Shown here in pieces: positions 16,852 through 25,720 of a DNA stretch of 64,000 nt; the first letter of the stretch is position 1; every line of letters starts with the position of its first letter. The stretch covers positions 1 to 64,000 of the forward strand of contig UQBJ01000004.1 in assembly GCA_900539255.1 (NCBI GenBank), given 5' to 3'. A program made the position numbers and the translations under genes. Source of the DNA: an uncultured Campylobacter sp. GTDB lineage: Bacteria; Campylobacterota; Campylobacteria; Campylobacterales; Campylobacteraceae. A model generated the notes under the pieces. It was given only the letters and a program-made list of their open reading frames with translations, had not been told where the DNA came from and made no database searches.

Positions 16852-18029
16852 ATTTGAGTTAGATTTAGGTAAAATTCATCAGCCATTAGTTTGTAGCCAT
16901 CAGGCGTTAAATGCACATCATTGCGCGATAAATTTTGCTCTATCCAAAGCCCCTTGCCGCCGTAGTTTTCGATGAGTTTGTGCATATCAAAAAGCACGAG
17001 TTTTTCTTCTTTTGCTAGCTCGTAAATCGCCTTTTGCACGCGGTAAAAGTCAGGGTGCAGTTCAAAAGCCTCATTTACCTTGTATGTTATAGTGGGCGGG
17101 GATATTAAGATAATGCTTGTGTTGGGGTTTGAAGCATAAAGCAAGGCGATGAGTTTTTTATAGCTTTCTTTAAAATGCGTTTCGTCAAACTCGCCTATTA
17201 AGGCGTCATTTGAGCCATAAGCAAGCACGACAATGTCGCTTTTAAACAAATTCAGCTCGTCCAAAAACACGCTTTCGTTCCATTTTTGCCACAAATCAGA
17301 CTTTGCTCCGTTTATGCCAAGCGTGTCTATGACGGCGTTTGAGCCTTCATTTAGGATAAAAAAGCCGCCCAAAAGCACATTTTTGTCAAGCGCGACAATT
17401 TGCACGGGAAAATTCGCGTCCTTTATGCGCGCAAATATCCATTTGCCACGCACCGCGCTTTTTAGGACAAAATGCTTGTTTTTGCCGTCTTTTAGCAAAA
17501 AAGCGTCCTTTGTGTGCGGGCTTTTAAAGACGGCTATGAGCGTGGCTTTGGGGTTTATGCTGTTGTCAAGCCTGATAAAAGCGTCCTTTTTAAGGGCTTT
17601 TGCGATGATACCGCCCATAGCAAAATTCGCTTGCAAGTCCTTGCTTTTGGAGTTTAAAATCTCAAAATGCTTGCTCTTGTAGCTCACAGGCACGGCGTGA
17701 TGGTATTTAGGCTGCAAAGGATAAACAAAACCCACCGCATTTGTGGCTATGTGCGTTCGCAGGCGCGATGAGAAAAAGTCAGCCGCCATATGCGAGTCGC
17801 CAAAAATCCGCAGGTGCAAATTTGGCTTAGTGAAGTTGCTTTGAAGCTGTTTAAAATTAAGCTCATCGCTAAAATCCACTAGCACGGGCATTTGTTGCAC
17901 GGCGGCACTTTGCGGGCTTGGCGTGGTGCTTTCTCGCTTTATGGGCGCTGGCTTGGTGCTCAAACAAGCGTTGATGAAAAACGCTCCCACGCCTACTAAA
18001 AGGGCAAATTTGACGAGTTTGAATTTCAC
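16839..18029 (-). CDS. ape1: Peptidoglycan O-acetylesterase Ape1-like SGNH lipoprotein
   Basis: Removes O-acetyl groups from MurNAc in peptidoglycan so that lytic enzymes can act. The 396-aa precursor has a lipobox ending in Cys22 (FINAC). The SGNH motifs are block I RIFGDSHMA with Ser79, an Asn block in LAYGSNDAL, and the Asp371/His373 pair in NDVHLTPDG. As I recall, C. jejuni Ape1 (392 aa) uses Ser73, Asp367 and His369, which fits well. The GTG start at 18029 lies in a 4-base overlap with the upstream SGNH gene, so it is the third gene of the patA operon. Confidence 0.82.
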   Translation of the reverse strand: MKFKLVKFALLVGVGAFFINACLSTKPAPIKRESTTPSPQSAAVQQMPVLVDFSDELNFKQLQSNFTKPNLHLRIFGDSHMAADFFSSRLRTHIATNAVGFVYPLQPKYHHAVPVSYKSKHFEILNSKSKDLQANFAMGGIIAKALKKDAFIRLDNSINPKATLIAVFKSPHTKDAFLLKDGKNKHFVLKSAVRGKWIFARIKDANFPVQIVALDKNVLLGGFFILNEGSNAVIDTLGINGAKSDLWQKWNESVFLDELNLFKSDIVVLAYGSNDALIGEFDETHFKESYKKLIALLYASNPNTSIILISPPTITYKVNEAFELHPDFYRVQKAIYELAKEEKLVLFDMHKLIENYGGKGLWIEQNLSRNDVHLTPDGYKLMADEFYLNLTQMLKN

Positions 18030-18991
18030 AACGCCCCGCCTTCAAAGTGCTGCAAAAGTAGCTCGGACATTATTTTCGCGCCTTTTATGTTAAAATGCAC
18101 CCCATCATCAGCGCGCACCTTAATGCTTTTGTTGTTTTCATCTCTTATATAGCTTGAATACTCCGTCCCGCCGCTTAAAGCCTGCGCCGTTTGGATAAAA
18201 ATTTCGCTGTTTTTGTCGCTTTCTTCTTTGAAAATGTCGTTGATGACTTGAATTTTAGCATTGAGCGTTTGCCTTTTCACAGGCGGTATCTCATACCAAA
18301 GCACCTTTGCGCCGTATTCTTTGGCGATTTGCAAAATCTCATCAACCCTTTGAGCGTAAATTTCTTTCCATTCTTCTGTGTTAAAGGCGTAGAATTTGCC
18401 CTTTACAGGTATGTCCCACGGGTCGTTTGCGCCCAAAAGCACGACAAGGTATTTGAGCTTTTCGTTGCCAGCAAGGCTCAGCTGCACGGCTTTTGCCCAG
18501 TCAAAATAGCTCTTATACGCAAGCCCCGTGTTTTGTTTGCTTAAATTCGTGCTTTTTATGCCGCGTTTTTTTAAATCCTTGCTTAAAGCGAGTGCCACGC
18601 CTTGCATCATAGAATCTCCGATGAGTAAAAATTCCTCACCTTCTTTTATGTCAAGTTTTTGTGGGCTTGGCGGTGGCGGCACAGGGCGATAAAAGCCGTA
18701 TTCATCATCATAAAACTGCGGTTTTGGCGGCGGAGTGCTTTGCGGTAGGGATTTGTTGTTTTCTAAATTCTTTAAAAGCTCGTAATTGACTTCAAATTCA
18801 TCATTCATCAGCACCGTGCGGATTTGCTCTAACTTCACCTTAAAGCCGTTTGCTTCGTCTAAAATCTCACTGTTTAAAGTAAATTCAATATGATAGCGTT
18901 GCTGTAAATACGCGCCTATGCTTTTGTTCATCACAAAGCACACTAACAAAAACGCCATCATTATCACAAAGAAAAATTTCGACCTGCTCAT
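18026..18991 (-). CDS. patB: SGNH-family PatB-like peptidoglycan O-acetyltransferase
   Basis: 321-aa protein anchored by one N-terminal transmembrane helix (KFFFVIMMAFLLVCFVM, residues 4-20), with the catalytic part in the periplasm. A Pro-rich linker (about 80-105) precedes SGNH block I in FLLIGDSMMQG; a GANDPW block and the final DGVHFNIKGA, with its Asp/His pair, follow. PatB takes acetyl groups exported by PatA and attaches them to MurNAc. The assignment rests on position between patA and ape1; an esterase role is possible. ATG at 18991 lies one base after the patA stop. Confidence 0.72.
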   Translation of the reverse strand: MSRSKFFFVIMMAFLLVCFVMNKSIGAYLQQRYHIEFTLNSEILDEANGFKVKLEQIRTVLMNDEFEVNYELLKNLENNKSLPQSTPPPKPQFYDDEYGFYRPVPPPPSPQKLDIKEGEEFLLIGDSMMQGVALALSKDLKKRGIKSTNLSKQNTGLAYKSYFDWAKAVQLSLAGNEKLKYLVVLLGANDPWDIPVKGKFYAFNTEEWKEIYAQRVDEILQIAKEYGAKVLWYEIPPVKRQTLNAKIQVINDIFKEESDKNSEIFIQTAQALSGGTEYSSYIRDENNKSIKVRADDGVHFNIKGAKIMSELLLQHFEGGAL

Positions 18992-18992
18992 C

Positions 18993-20369
18993 TTAAAAAC
19001 TCTCGTAAATGAATTGTGGAATGCCATTTGGCATAAAGGCAAAAATCAAAAGCAAGATAAAAGCGAGTATAAAGGGCTTTAAAAGCAGTGGCGTTATGCT
19101 TAAAATTTTGACACAATGTGCCTTAAAATTCACAAACAAAGGATAAATGATAAAAAGCGCGCCAAAGCCCGCAAAAGCGTAAATGTCCTTATACTCCACA
19201 GGCATAAAAAAGTTATCAACGCAGGCTTTTAGGTATTCAGCCGCACCAGCAAAGTTAGGATAATAAAAAAATATCCACGCAAAAGTGATGAAGTGAAAGG
19301 TAATGAAAGTGCTAAGATATGGTATTTTGCTTAAATTTACGCGCTTTGCGACAAAGGATAAGTGCAAAAACACCACGCCAAGCCCGTGCAAAAGCCCCCA
19401 AATAAAGAAATTTAGCGTGTTGCCGTGCCAAATGCCAGAAAGCACAAAGGCGATGAGCAAATTCGCATAAGTTCGCATTCTGCCCTTTTTGCTACCGCCA
19501 AGTGGTATGTAAATATAATCTCTTATGAAAGTGGAAAGGCTAATGTGCCATCTCGTCCAAAATTCGCGCAAATTTTTAGACAAATAAGGCATATTGAAAT
19601 TTGGGGGAAGATTAAAGCCAAGCATTAGCGCAAAGGCACAAACTAAATCCACATAACCGCTAAAATCACAATAAATTTGCACGCTAAACGCATAAATAGC
19701 GCACAAAAGCTCTAAAAAGTTAAAAGCGGCGGGGTTTGAAAGGATTTCTTTTGAGTAAATGCCTAAATAATTAGCGATGAGCACCTTTTTGACTATGCCA
19801 AAAAGCAGTAGGACGATGATTAAATTTGCGTTTTTAAACTCTCTTTTTTGATGAATTTGCTCGAAAAAAAACTCACTTCGCATAATAGGACCCATCAAAA
19901 GCGTAGGGAAAAATGACAAATAAGTGGCTAAATTTAGGAATGTTTCTATCTTTTTGTTTTTATAAACGCTCACTAGATAAGTGATAGAAGCAAAGGTATA
20001 AAAGCTAATGCCGATAGGAAAGATAATGTCAGCATTTAAGTAACCAAAACCAAAAAAGGCTAAAAAGGCATCAAAGCTGTCTTTGATACTTGGAAAATAC
20101 TTAAAAAAGCATAAATTCAAAATCGCAAAGGCAAGACAAGCCATAAAAATGTTCTTTTTTTGACGCACGAAGATGAGAAGCGCAAAATAATGGATAAAAA
20201 AGGTATAAACAAAAAGCACAAGCGCGAAATAAGGGTTGATGAGTATGTAGATGAGATACGAAAAGCACAGCACAAGGACATTTTGCGTAAGATGCCTTTC
20301 TCTAAACGCCCAATACACCGCGAAAAACACTATCATCATAATGCTAAATTCTAGTGAGAAATAGCTCAT
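18993..20369 (-). CDS. patA: MBOAT-family acetyl exporter PatA
   Basis: Integral membrane O-acyltransferase that moves acetyl groups across the inner membrane for peptidoglycan O-acetylation. The 458-aa sequence is strongly hydrophobic with about 10 or more membrane segments. It has the MBOAT signatures NMPYLSKNLREFWTRWHISL and FVLSGIWHG, the latter with the catalytic His. Similar proteins act on alginate (AlgI), but the two adjacent SGNH genes with C. jejuni-like order favour PatA. ATG at 20369 follows AAGG at the usual distance. Confidence 0.85.
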   Translation of the reverse strand: MSYFSLEFSIMMIVFFAVYWAFRERHLTQNVLVLCFSYLIYILINPYFALVLFVYTFFIHYFALLIFVRQKKNIFMACLAFAILNLCFFKYFPSIKDSFDAFLAFFGFGYLNADIIFPIGISFYTFASITYLVSVYKNKKIETFLNLATYLSFFPTLLMGPIMRSEFFFEQIHQKREFKNANLIIVLLLFGIVKKVLIANYLGIYSKEILSNPAAFNFLELLCAIYAFSVQIYCDFSGYVDLVCAFALMLGFNLPPNFNMPYLSKNLREFWTRWHISLSTFIRDYIYIPLGGSKKGRMRTYANLLIAFVLSGIWHGNTLNFFIWGLLHGLGVVFLHLSFVAKRVNLSKIPYLSTFITFHFITFAWIFFYYPNFAGAAEYLKACVDNFFMPVEYKDIYAFAGFGALFIIYPLFVNFKAHCVKILSITPLLLKPFILAFILLLIFAFMPNGIPQFIYESF

Positions 20370-20398
20370 TTTGCACCTTGAAAAAATAATAAAAGCAA

Positions 20399-20404
20399 AT
20401 TATA
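20399..20404 (-). promoter_or_regulatory. -10 box for the patA-patB-ape1 operon
   Basis: TATAAT on the reverse strand (GTAATATAATTTGC), 30 bases upstream of the patA ATG. Confidence 0.6.
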
Positions 20405-20518
20405 TTACTTTGTGGCTTAGTTTTTGTTGAATTTTTGAAAAATTTGAGTAAAAATTTAAATTTTTATCAAAGAAAGCAAGAAATCAATACTTTTTATCAC
20501 TTTTTAATCTTTTTTCAT

Positions 20519-20524
20519 TATAAT
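20519..20524 (+). promoter_or_regulatory. -10 box for pycA
   Basis: TATAAT in TTTCATTATAATAACAG, preceded by spaced T-rich runs typical of Campylobacter promoters and 28 bases before the pycA ATG. It rules out the longer open frame that begins at 20435. Confidence 0.7.
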
Positions 20525-20551
20525 AACAGCAGTTTTTTTCAAGGACACACA

Positions 20552-21991
20552 ATGATACACAAAATTCTCATTGCCAACCGCGCTGAAATCGCCGTTCGGG
20601 TGATTCGTGCGTGCAGGGATTTACACATAAAAAGCGTGGCGATTTTCACTGAACCTGATAGAGAGTGCTTGCATGTAAAAATCGCCGATGAAGCCTACCG
20701 CATAGGCACTGACGCGGTGCGTGGGTATTTAGATGTGCCGCGCATCATCGAAGTGGCTAAGGCTTGCGGGGCAGATGCGATTCACCCAGGATATGGCTTT
20801 TTGAGCGAAAACTATGAATTTGCCAAAGAGTGCGAGGACGCTGGCATTATTTTTATAGGTCCAAAAGCTGATGTCATACGCAAAATGGGCAACAAAAACA
20901 TAGCGCGGTATTTGATGAGTAAAAACGGCATTCCTGTGGTGCCAGGCACTGAAAAGCTCAACAACTGCACCCTTGATGAGATAAAGCATTTTGCCGAGCG
21001 CATAGGCTATCCTGTCATCTTAAAAGCCAGCGGTGGCGGTGGCGGGCGCGGAATTCGCGTGGTATATAAAGAAGACGAGCTTGAAAGCTCTTTTGAAGCC
21101 TGCAAGCGCGAAGCACTAGCCTTTTTCAACAACGATGAAGTCTTTATGGAAAAGTATGTGGTAAATCCGCGCCACATTGAAATTCAAATTTTAGGCGATA
21201 ATTACGGGCATATCATACACCTTTGCGAACGCGATTGTTCCATACAACGCCGTCATCAAAAAATCATCGAAATCGCCCCTTGTCCGAGCATAAGCGAGGA
21301 TTTACGCAAAACCATAGGCGTTACGGCTATTTCAGCGGCAAAGGCTGTGGGCTACTCAAACGCTGGCACGGTGGAGTTTTTGCTCGATGATTACAACCGC
21401 TTTTATTTTATGGAGATGAACACAAGAATTCAAGTAGAACACCCCATCACAGAAGAAGTCGTGGGCATTGATTTAGTCGTGCGCCAAATTCGTATCGCGG
21501 CGGGGGAAATTTTGGATTTAGAACAAAGCGACATAAAGCCGCGCGGTTACGCTGTGGAGGCGCGTATCACGGCTGAAAATGTGTGGAAAAACTTTATTCC
21601 AAGTGCGGGCAAAATCGGCGAGTATTTTCCTGCTTTGGGTCCGGGCGTGCGCGTGGATAGCCATATTTACAAGGACTACACCATACCGCCATTTTACGAC
21701 AGTTTGCTTGCAAAACTCATCGTCAAAGGCGCAAGCTACGACCAAGTCATCAACAAACTCGGGCGCGCCTTAAAGGAATTCATCATCGATGATGTGCGCA
21801 CAACCATACCTTTTTTAATCGCCATCACCAAGATAAAGGAATTTAGGCGCGGTTATTTTGACACTTCTTTCATCGAAACGCATATGCAAGAAATCCTTGA
21901 AAACACCGAGGACAGACACCAAGAAAACAAAGAAGAAGTCATCGCCGCCATAGCTGCGACACTCAAAAAGATAAGAGATGCACGAAAATGA
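20552..21991 (+). CDS. pycA: Pyruvate carboxylase subunit A (biotin carboxylase)
   Basis: Carboxylates biotin with ATP and bicarbonate; with the separate PycB subunit it makes oxaloacetate from pyruvate (anaplerosis). The 479-aa protein has the biotin carboxylase N-domain (KILIANRAEIAVRVIRACRD), an ATP-grasp glycine loop in ASGGGGGRGIRVV, RDCSIQRRHQK and MEMNTRIQVEHPITEE. AccC is closely related. The 480-residue length and the PycA-like C terminus favour PycA, but the partner subunit gene is not in this window. ATG at 20552 with AAGGA. Confidence 0.85.
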   Translation: MIHKILIANRAEIAVRVIRACRDLHIKSVAIFTEPDRECLHVKIADEAYRIGTDAVRGYLDVPRIIEVAKACGADAIHPGYGFLSENYEFAKECEDAGIIFIGPKADVIRKMGNKNIARYLMSKNGIPVVPGTEKLNNCTLDEIKHFAERIGYPVILKASGGGGGRGIRVVYKEDELESSFEACKREALAFFNNDEVFMEKYVVNPRHIEIQILGDNYGHIIHLCERDCSIQRRHQKIIEIAPCPSISEDLRKTIGVTAISAAKAVGYSNAGTVEFLLDDYNRFYFMEMNTRIQVEHPITEEVVGIDLVVRQIRIAAGEILDLEQSDIKPRGYAVEARITAENVWKNFIPSAGKIGEYFPALGPGVRVDSHIYKDYTIPPFYDSLLAKLIVKGASYDQVINKLGRALKEFIIDDVRTTIPFLIAITKIKEFRRGYFDTSFIETHMQEILENTEDRHQENKEEVIAAIAATLKKIRDARK

Positions 21992-22281
21992 CGGATTTTG
22001 TGGATAGCTTAAAGGACATAAAAAAAGAGCTTTTGAAAGAACAAGGGGCGAATTTAAGCAAAAATGACACTCAAAGCGTGAATTTAGGCGAAAATTTGGG
22101 TAAAAATTCAAGCACAACTTCGGCGCAAAATGCGAATTTAAGTGCGAATTCAGCCAAAGGCGCGAATTTAGGCGCAAATTCAAGTAAAAATTCAGCTCAA
22201 AAGGCTGAATTTGAAAGCCCGCAAGCCAAAGAAAAGCGTTTGCAAGCTGAAATCGCTGAGTTTATCAAAGGCGAAAACTAA
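21988..22281 (+). CDS. Small Asn/Ser/Ala-rich protein coupled to pycA
   Basis: A 97-aa hydrophilic protein of unknown function. The ends look conserved in style (MTDFVDSLKDIKKELLKE and QAKEKRLQAEIAEFIKGEN), while the middle (about 20-72) is a low-complexity run of Asn-Leu, Asn-Ser and Ala steps such as GANLGANSSKNS. That stretch is encoded by repeated AAATTY 6-mers. It overlaps the pycA stop by 4 bases (ATGA). A small gene sits in the same place after pycA in C. jejuni as I recall. Confidence 0.65.
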   Translation: MTDFVDSLKDIKKELLKEQGANLSKNDTQSVNLGENLGKNSSTTSAQNANLSANSAKGANLGANSSKNSAQKAEFESPQAKEKRLQAEIAEFIKGEN

Positions 22282-22470
22282 AATTTAGCTCAAATTCAAA
22301 ATGAAAACACAAAAGCCTTTTTGCATAGCTTTTACGCGCCTTTAAAATGGCAAGCTCAAAGCTTTTAAAAGAGTTGTTTTGCCAACAAAACTACAAAATT
22401 TTCACTCACCCTACGAATTTGCCTTAAAAAACGCCCAAAATAAGGACAAATTTTTGTCCGCTTTTTGTTT

Positions 22471-22476
22471 TATAAT
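22471..22476 (+). promoter_or_regulatory. -10 box for the AAA+ ATPase gene
   Basis: TATAAT in TGTTTTATAATTGCG. It places the transcript start near 22483, downstream of the first possible in-frame start (22379), and so supports the ATG at 22529 with AAGGAG. Confidence 0.6.
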
Positions 22477-22528
22477 TGCGTTAGAGTTTGGCGAACTTTC
22501 GCTTAATCATTCTACACAAGGAGCAAAA

Positions 22529-24712
22529 ATGAACGCAAACAAGGCAGCAAACGCAAACAAGACAAAGCCCAAAGGCGCACCAACTTTAAACGCAAAGCAA
22601 GGTGCAAATTCTAGCGCAGCTTTTCAAAAGAAAGTCATCAGCGCAGAGCAAAATTATTTGCAAAACAAGGCAAGATTTATTATGCTTAAATGCCTTGTAG
22701 AGCTTGATTATTTTAATCTCTTCATCAGAAAAATAAGCCATTGTTATGACAGCACAGCTAAATTTTTAGGCTTTTATGACATTTGCGACAGCCTAGAAAG
22801 CTACCGTGATGACAAAAGAGCTTATAAAAGCAAGATTTTAAGCCTTTGTGCGGACAAATTTTACGCCCTACAAACACTACAAAAGCAAGGTAAATTTGGC
22901 TCTCACAAGGTTTTGCATAGCAATTTATGCTTACTCAAAGAGACTTTGGGCTTAAATCATATCGAATTTGCCTTGCTTGAACTCATCGCCATTACTGAGG
23001 AAGTGTCTGCTTTAAAGGAATTTTTCAACATTTTTGACAATTCTGGACGCAGGAAAAATATCCTCATCATCAGCCAAATGCTTGACTACCCTTGCAAAGA
23101 AATAGCCACCGCACTCCATAAAGACAGCATTCTCAAAAAAATGGGCATCATCGAAACAAAGCTTTGTAGCGATTTATATTTTATGCTTAGCTTTGAAAAT
23201 ATCAATTTTATCGACATTTTGTTGAGTGAGTATGGCAGCAAAGAAACGCTTACTCGAAATTTCGCCACGCCTTGCGGACAAAGTGAGCTTTCAAAGAGCG
23301 ATTATACCTATATAAAAGAGTTTGATTTGGTGCAAAACTACCTTAAAAAAGCACTAGCACAAAAGAAAATCGGTGTAAATATCCTACTTTACGGCAAACC
23401 TGGCACAGGCAAAACCGAATTTGCCAAGCTCATCGCCCAAAGTGTCGGCGCGAAACTTCACAAAGTAAAAAGCAACGATGATGATGGCGAGGCTACGGAC
23501 GGAGTGGAGAGGCTAAATTCATATCTGCTTGCCCAACACTTCCTTGAACCAAGCCAAAACATTTTGCTTTATGATGAAGTAGAGGATATTTTAAGCTCAT
23601 CAAGGCACGAAAAAAGACTTCGCAACAAAGCCTTTTTGAACGAGAATTTAGAAAACAACAAAGTGGCGACTATTTGGATAACAAATGACATTTTTAGCAT
23701 AGATAACGCCATAATTCGCCGCTTTGACTTTGTCCTTGAAGCCAAAGTGCCTAAAAAAGAAACAAGAGAGCAAATTTTAGCTAAAATTTGCGGCGACAAA
23801 CTTGATGAAAAAGCCTTTGACTTTGCAAAAAATGCTAAAAATTTAGCCCCAGCCATCATCAAAAAGGCTTATGACATAAGCTGTATGGTAAATGGGGATT
23901 TTTCAGCAAATTTTATCACGCTCATTAAAAACACCTTAAAAGCGCAAGGAAGCAAGCATAAATTTGGCAAAAAGAAAAAGTCAAAAGCCGATAAAACCGA
24001 ACTTCCTCAAAGCTACTCGGCTGAATTTATCAACACAAACGCCGATGTAGAACACATCGCTGAGGGCATAAAAGCAAACGCAAACGCAAGAATTTGCCTT
24101 TATGGTTTAAGCGGCACGGGCAAAAGCGCTTACGCTCGCTACATAGCCAAAAAGCTAAACCGCCCTTGTCTCGTAAAATCGGCAAGCGATTTAAAATCCT
24201 GCTGGCTTGGCAAAAGCGAAAAGAACATAGCCAAAGCCTTTAAAGAGGCGAAAAACAAAGGCGCGGTGCTTATTTTTGATGAGGTGGATAGCTTTTTGCA
24301 AGATAGAAACAACGCCACAAGAAGCTGGGAGATAAGCGAAGTCAATGAAATGCTCGTGCAAATGGAAAAATTTGAAGGCGTTTTCATCGCCACTACAAAT
24401 TTAATGGACGGGCTTGATAAGGCTTGTTTGCGCCGTTTTGATTTAAAACTTGAATTTAAGGCTCTCAATGAAAGCCAAAGAGTGAAGCTTTTTGAAAAAG
24501 AATGCAAACTTTTGGGCATTGCTTGCCAAAAAAGCATTCAAACGCAGGTTGCAAGGCTTGATTATCTCGTGGCTGGGGACTTTGCGGCGGTAAAAAGACA
24601 AATCAAATTTAACCCCTTACAAGGCGCAAAGGATTTTTATGAAAGGCTTTGCGAGGAAGTGAAAGTTAAGGATTTAAAGGGCGAAAATGCAAAAGCTGGA
24701 TTTTTTGCCTAA
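22529..24712 (+). CDS. Two-domain AAA+ ATPase of unknown role
   Basis: 727-aa cytoplasmic protein. After a Lys/Asn/Ala-rich start comes a helical N-terminal domain (to about 280). A first AAA module follows, with Walker A GKPGTGKTEF (about 289-298), Walker B ILLYDEVEDIL and the sensor/Arg segment IWITNDIFSIDNAIIRRFDF. A second has Walker A GLSGTGKSAY (about 527-536), Walker B VLIFDEVDSF and TTNLMDGLDKACLRRFD. Both ATP sites look intact. The modules resemble Cdc48/FtsH-type unfoldases. It is convergent with the WYL gene and lies in DNA absent from the C. jejuni order I remember. Substrate unknown. Confidence 0.78.
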   Translation: MNANKAANANKTKPKGAPTLNAKQGANSSAAFQKKVISAEQNYLQNKARFIMLKCLVELDYFNLFIRKISHCYDSTAKFLGFYDICDSLESYRDDKRAYKSKILSLCADKFYALQTLQKQGKFGSHKVLHSNLCLLKETLGLNHIEFALLELIAITEEVSALKEFFNIFDNSGRRKNILIISQMLDYPCKEIATALHKDSILKKMGIIETKLCSDLYFMLSFENINFIDILLSEYGSKETLTRNFATPCGQSELSKSDYTYIKEFDLVQNYLKKALAQKKIGVNILLYGKPGTGKTEFAKLIAQSVGAKLHKVKSNDDDGEATDGVERLNSYLLAQHFLEPSQNILLYDEVEDILSSSRHEKRLRNKAFLNENLENNKVATIWITNDIFSIDNAIIRRFDFVLEAKVPKKETREQILAKICGDKLDEKAFDFAKNAKNLAPAIIKKAYDISCMVNGDFSANFITLIKNTLKAQGSKHKFGKKKKSKADKTELPQSYSAEFINTNADVEHIAEGIKANANARICLYGLSGTGKSAYARYIAKKLNRPCLVKSASDLKSCWLGKSEKNIAKAFKEAKNKGAVLIFDEVDSFLQDRNNATRSWEISEVNEMLVQMEKFEGVFIATTNLMDGLDKACLRRFDLKLEFKALNESQRVKLFEKECKLLGIACQKSIQTQVARLDYLVAGDFAAVKRQIKFNPLQGAKDFYERLCEEVKVKDLKGENAKAGFFA

Positions 24713-24813
24713 AATTTGCAAAATTTACACGCGCCAAAGTGTGCCAACCTTTGAAAATTCGCGCAAAATGCTTTTTTATGAACTTTTTACAAAAATTCAC
24801 GCAAAACGCTTTT

Positions 24814-25698
24814 TCATAGGCTTTTCGCAAAGTCGCTGAGTTCTTTTTTGAGTGTTTCGTTAAGCCACGCTGGTTCTATGACGCGAATGTGCGGGATATA
24901 CTCGTAGATTAGGGGTTTGATTTGCATTATATGCGAAATTTCGCACTCTAAAACTAACCCGCCATCATCTTGCTCGTAAAGTGTCGCACCGATGAGATGA
25001 CGGCGTTTGAAGTATTTAGACACTTCTTTGTCAATGAGAAGCCGCACTAAAAAAGGCTCATCAAGGTTAAACCACACGCTATGAGCGTTTTTAAGGCGTT
25101 TTTCTACCCTTTCATCAAGTGTAAAAGAGCGTTCAAGGCTTTGTAGATTTTTCATAGCTTTAAAATAAAACTTCTTAAAAAGCTCATCTTTTTTGTCAAA
25201 GCCCAAAACATACCAAAAGCCCCCAAAATAAGCAAGTTTAAAGGGTTTGATTTGATACGCCTTACCTTCATACTCAAAGCCAAGCTCCACTCGTTTTGTA
25301 ATCGCCTTTTCGATGAAGTCAAAATTCAGCAAATCGCTATCATCTAGGCTTTCGCTTTGGGTGTTTATGTAGATGGGTTGTTCGATTTGCTGTGAAAGGC
25401 GGGTGAGTAAGGGTTTGGCTTTGAGATAAAAGCCCTTGCCGCTAGCTCTTGCGAGCTTGCTTAAAATGCCAAGCACCACGCGTTCATCGTTTGCTAGCTC
25501 ATCTTTGGCAAGGCTTTCGTCCAAATAAAGCAACCACCCGCTTTTATACGCCCCAAACCTTTGCAAAGCCTTGAAATCCCGCTGTATCGTTTTAGCACTT
25601 ACTTCAAATTCTGCGGCTAAATCCTTTATGCTTATGCCGTTTGCGCTTTTAAGTCGCTCGTAAAGGGCGTTTAGACGAGCGGTTTTGGTTTGAGACAT
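24814..25698 (-). CDS. WYL-domain transcriptional regulator
   Basis: 294-aa regulator with an N-terminal helix-turn-helix (ISIKDLAAEFEVSAKTIQRDFKAL, about 22-45) and a WYL domain mid-protein (RVELGFEYEGKAYQIKPFKLAYFGGFWYVLGFD, about 155-187), followed by a C-terminal extension. WYL regulators often bind nucleic acid or nucleotides and control defence genes such as BREX and CBASS. ATG at 25698 with AAAGG is preferred over an upstream TTG at 25728. It lies 22 bases after the DUF262 gene and is probably transcribed with it, which suggests it controls that gene. Confidence 0.85.
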   Translation of the reverse strand: MSQTKTARLNALYERLKSANGISIKDLAAEFEVSAKTIQRDFKALQRFGAYKSGWLLYLDESLAKDELANDERVVLGILSKLARASGKGFYLKAKPLLTRLSQQIEQPIYINTQSESLDDSDLLNFDFIEKAITKRVELGFEYEGKAYQIKPFKLAYFGGFWYVLGFDKKDELFKKFYFKAMKNLQSLERSFTLDERVEKRLKNAHSVWFNLDEPFLVRLLIDKEVSKYFKRRHLIGATLYEQDDGGLVLECEISHIMQIKPLIYEYIPHIRVIEPAWLNETLKKELSDFAKSL

Positions 25699-25720
25699 TT
25701 TTAAGCCTTTTTTGTGAATT

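Noticed and set aside
20435..20551. Upstream extension of pycA by 39 codons
   Set aside because: A -10 box lies inside it and the family starts at MIHKILIANRAE.
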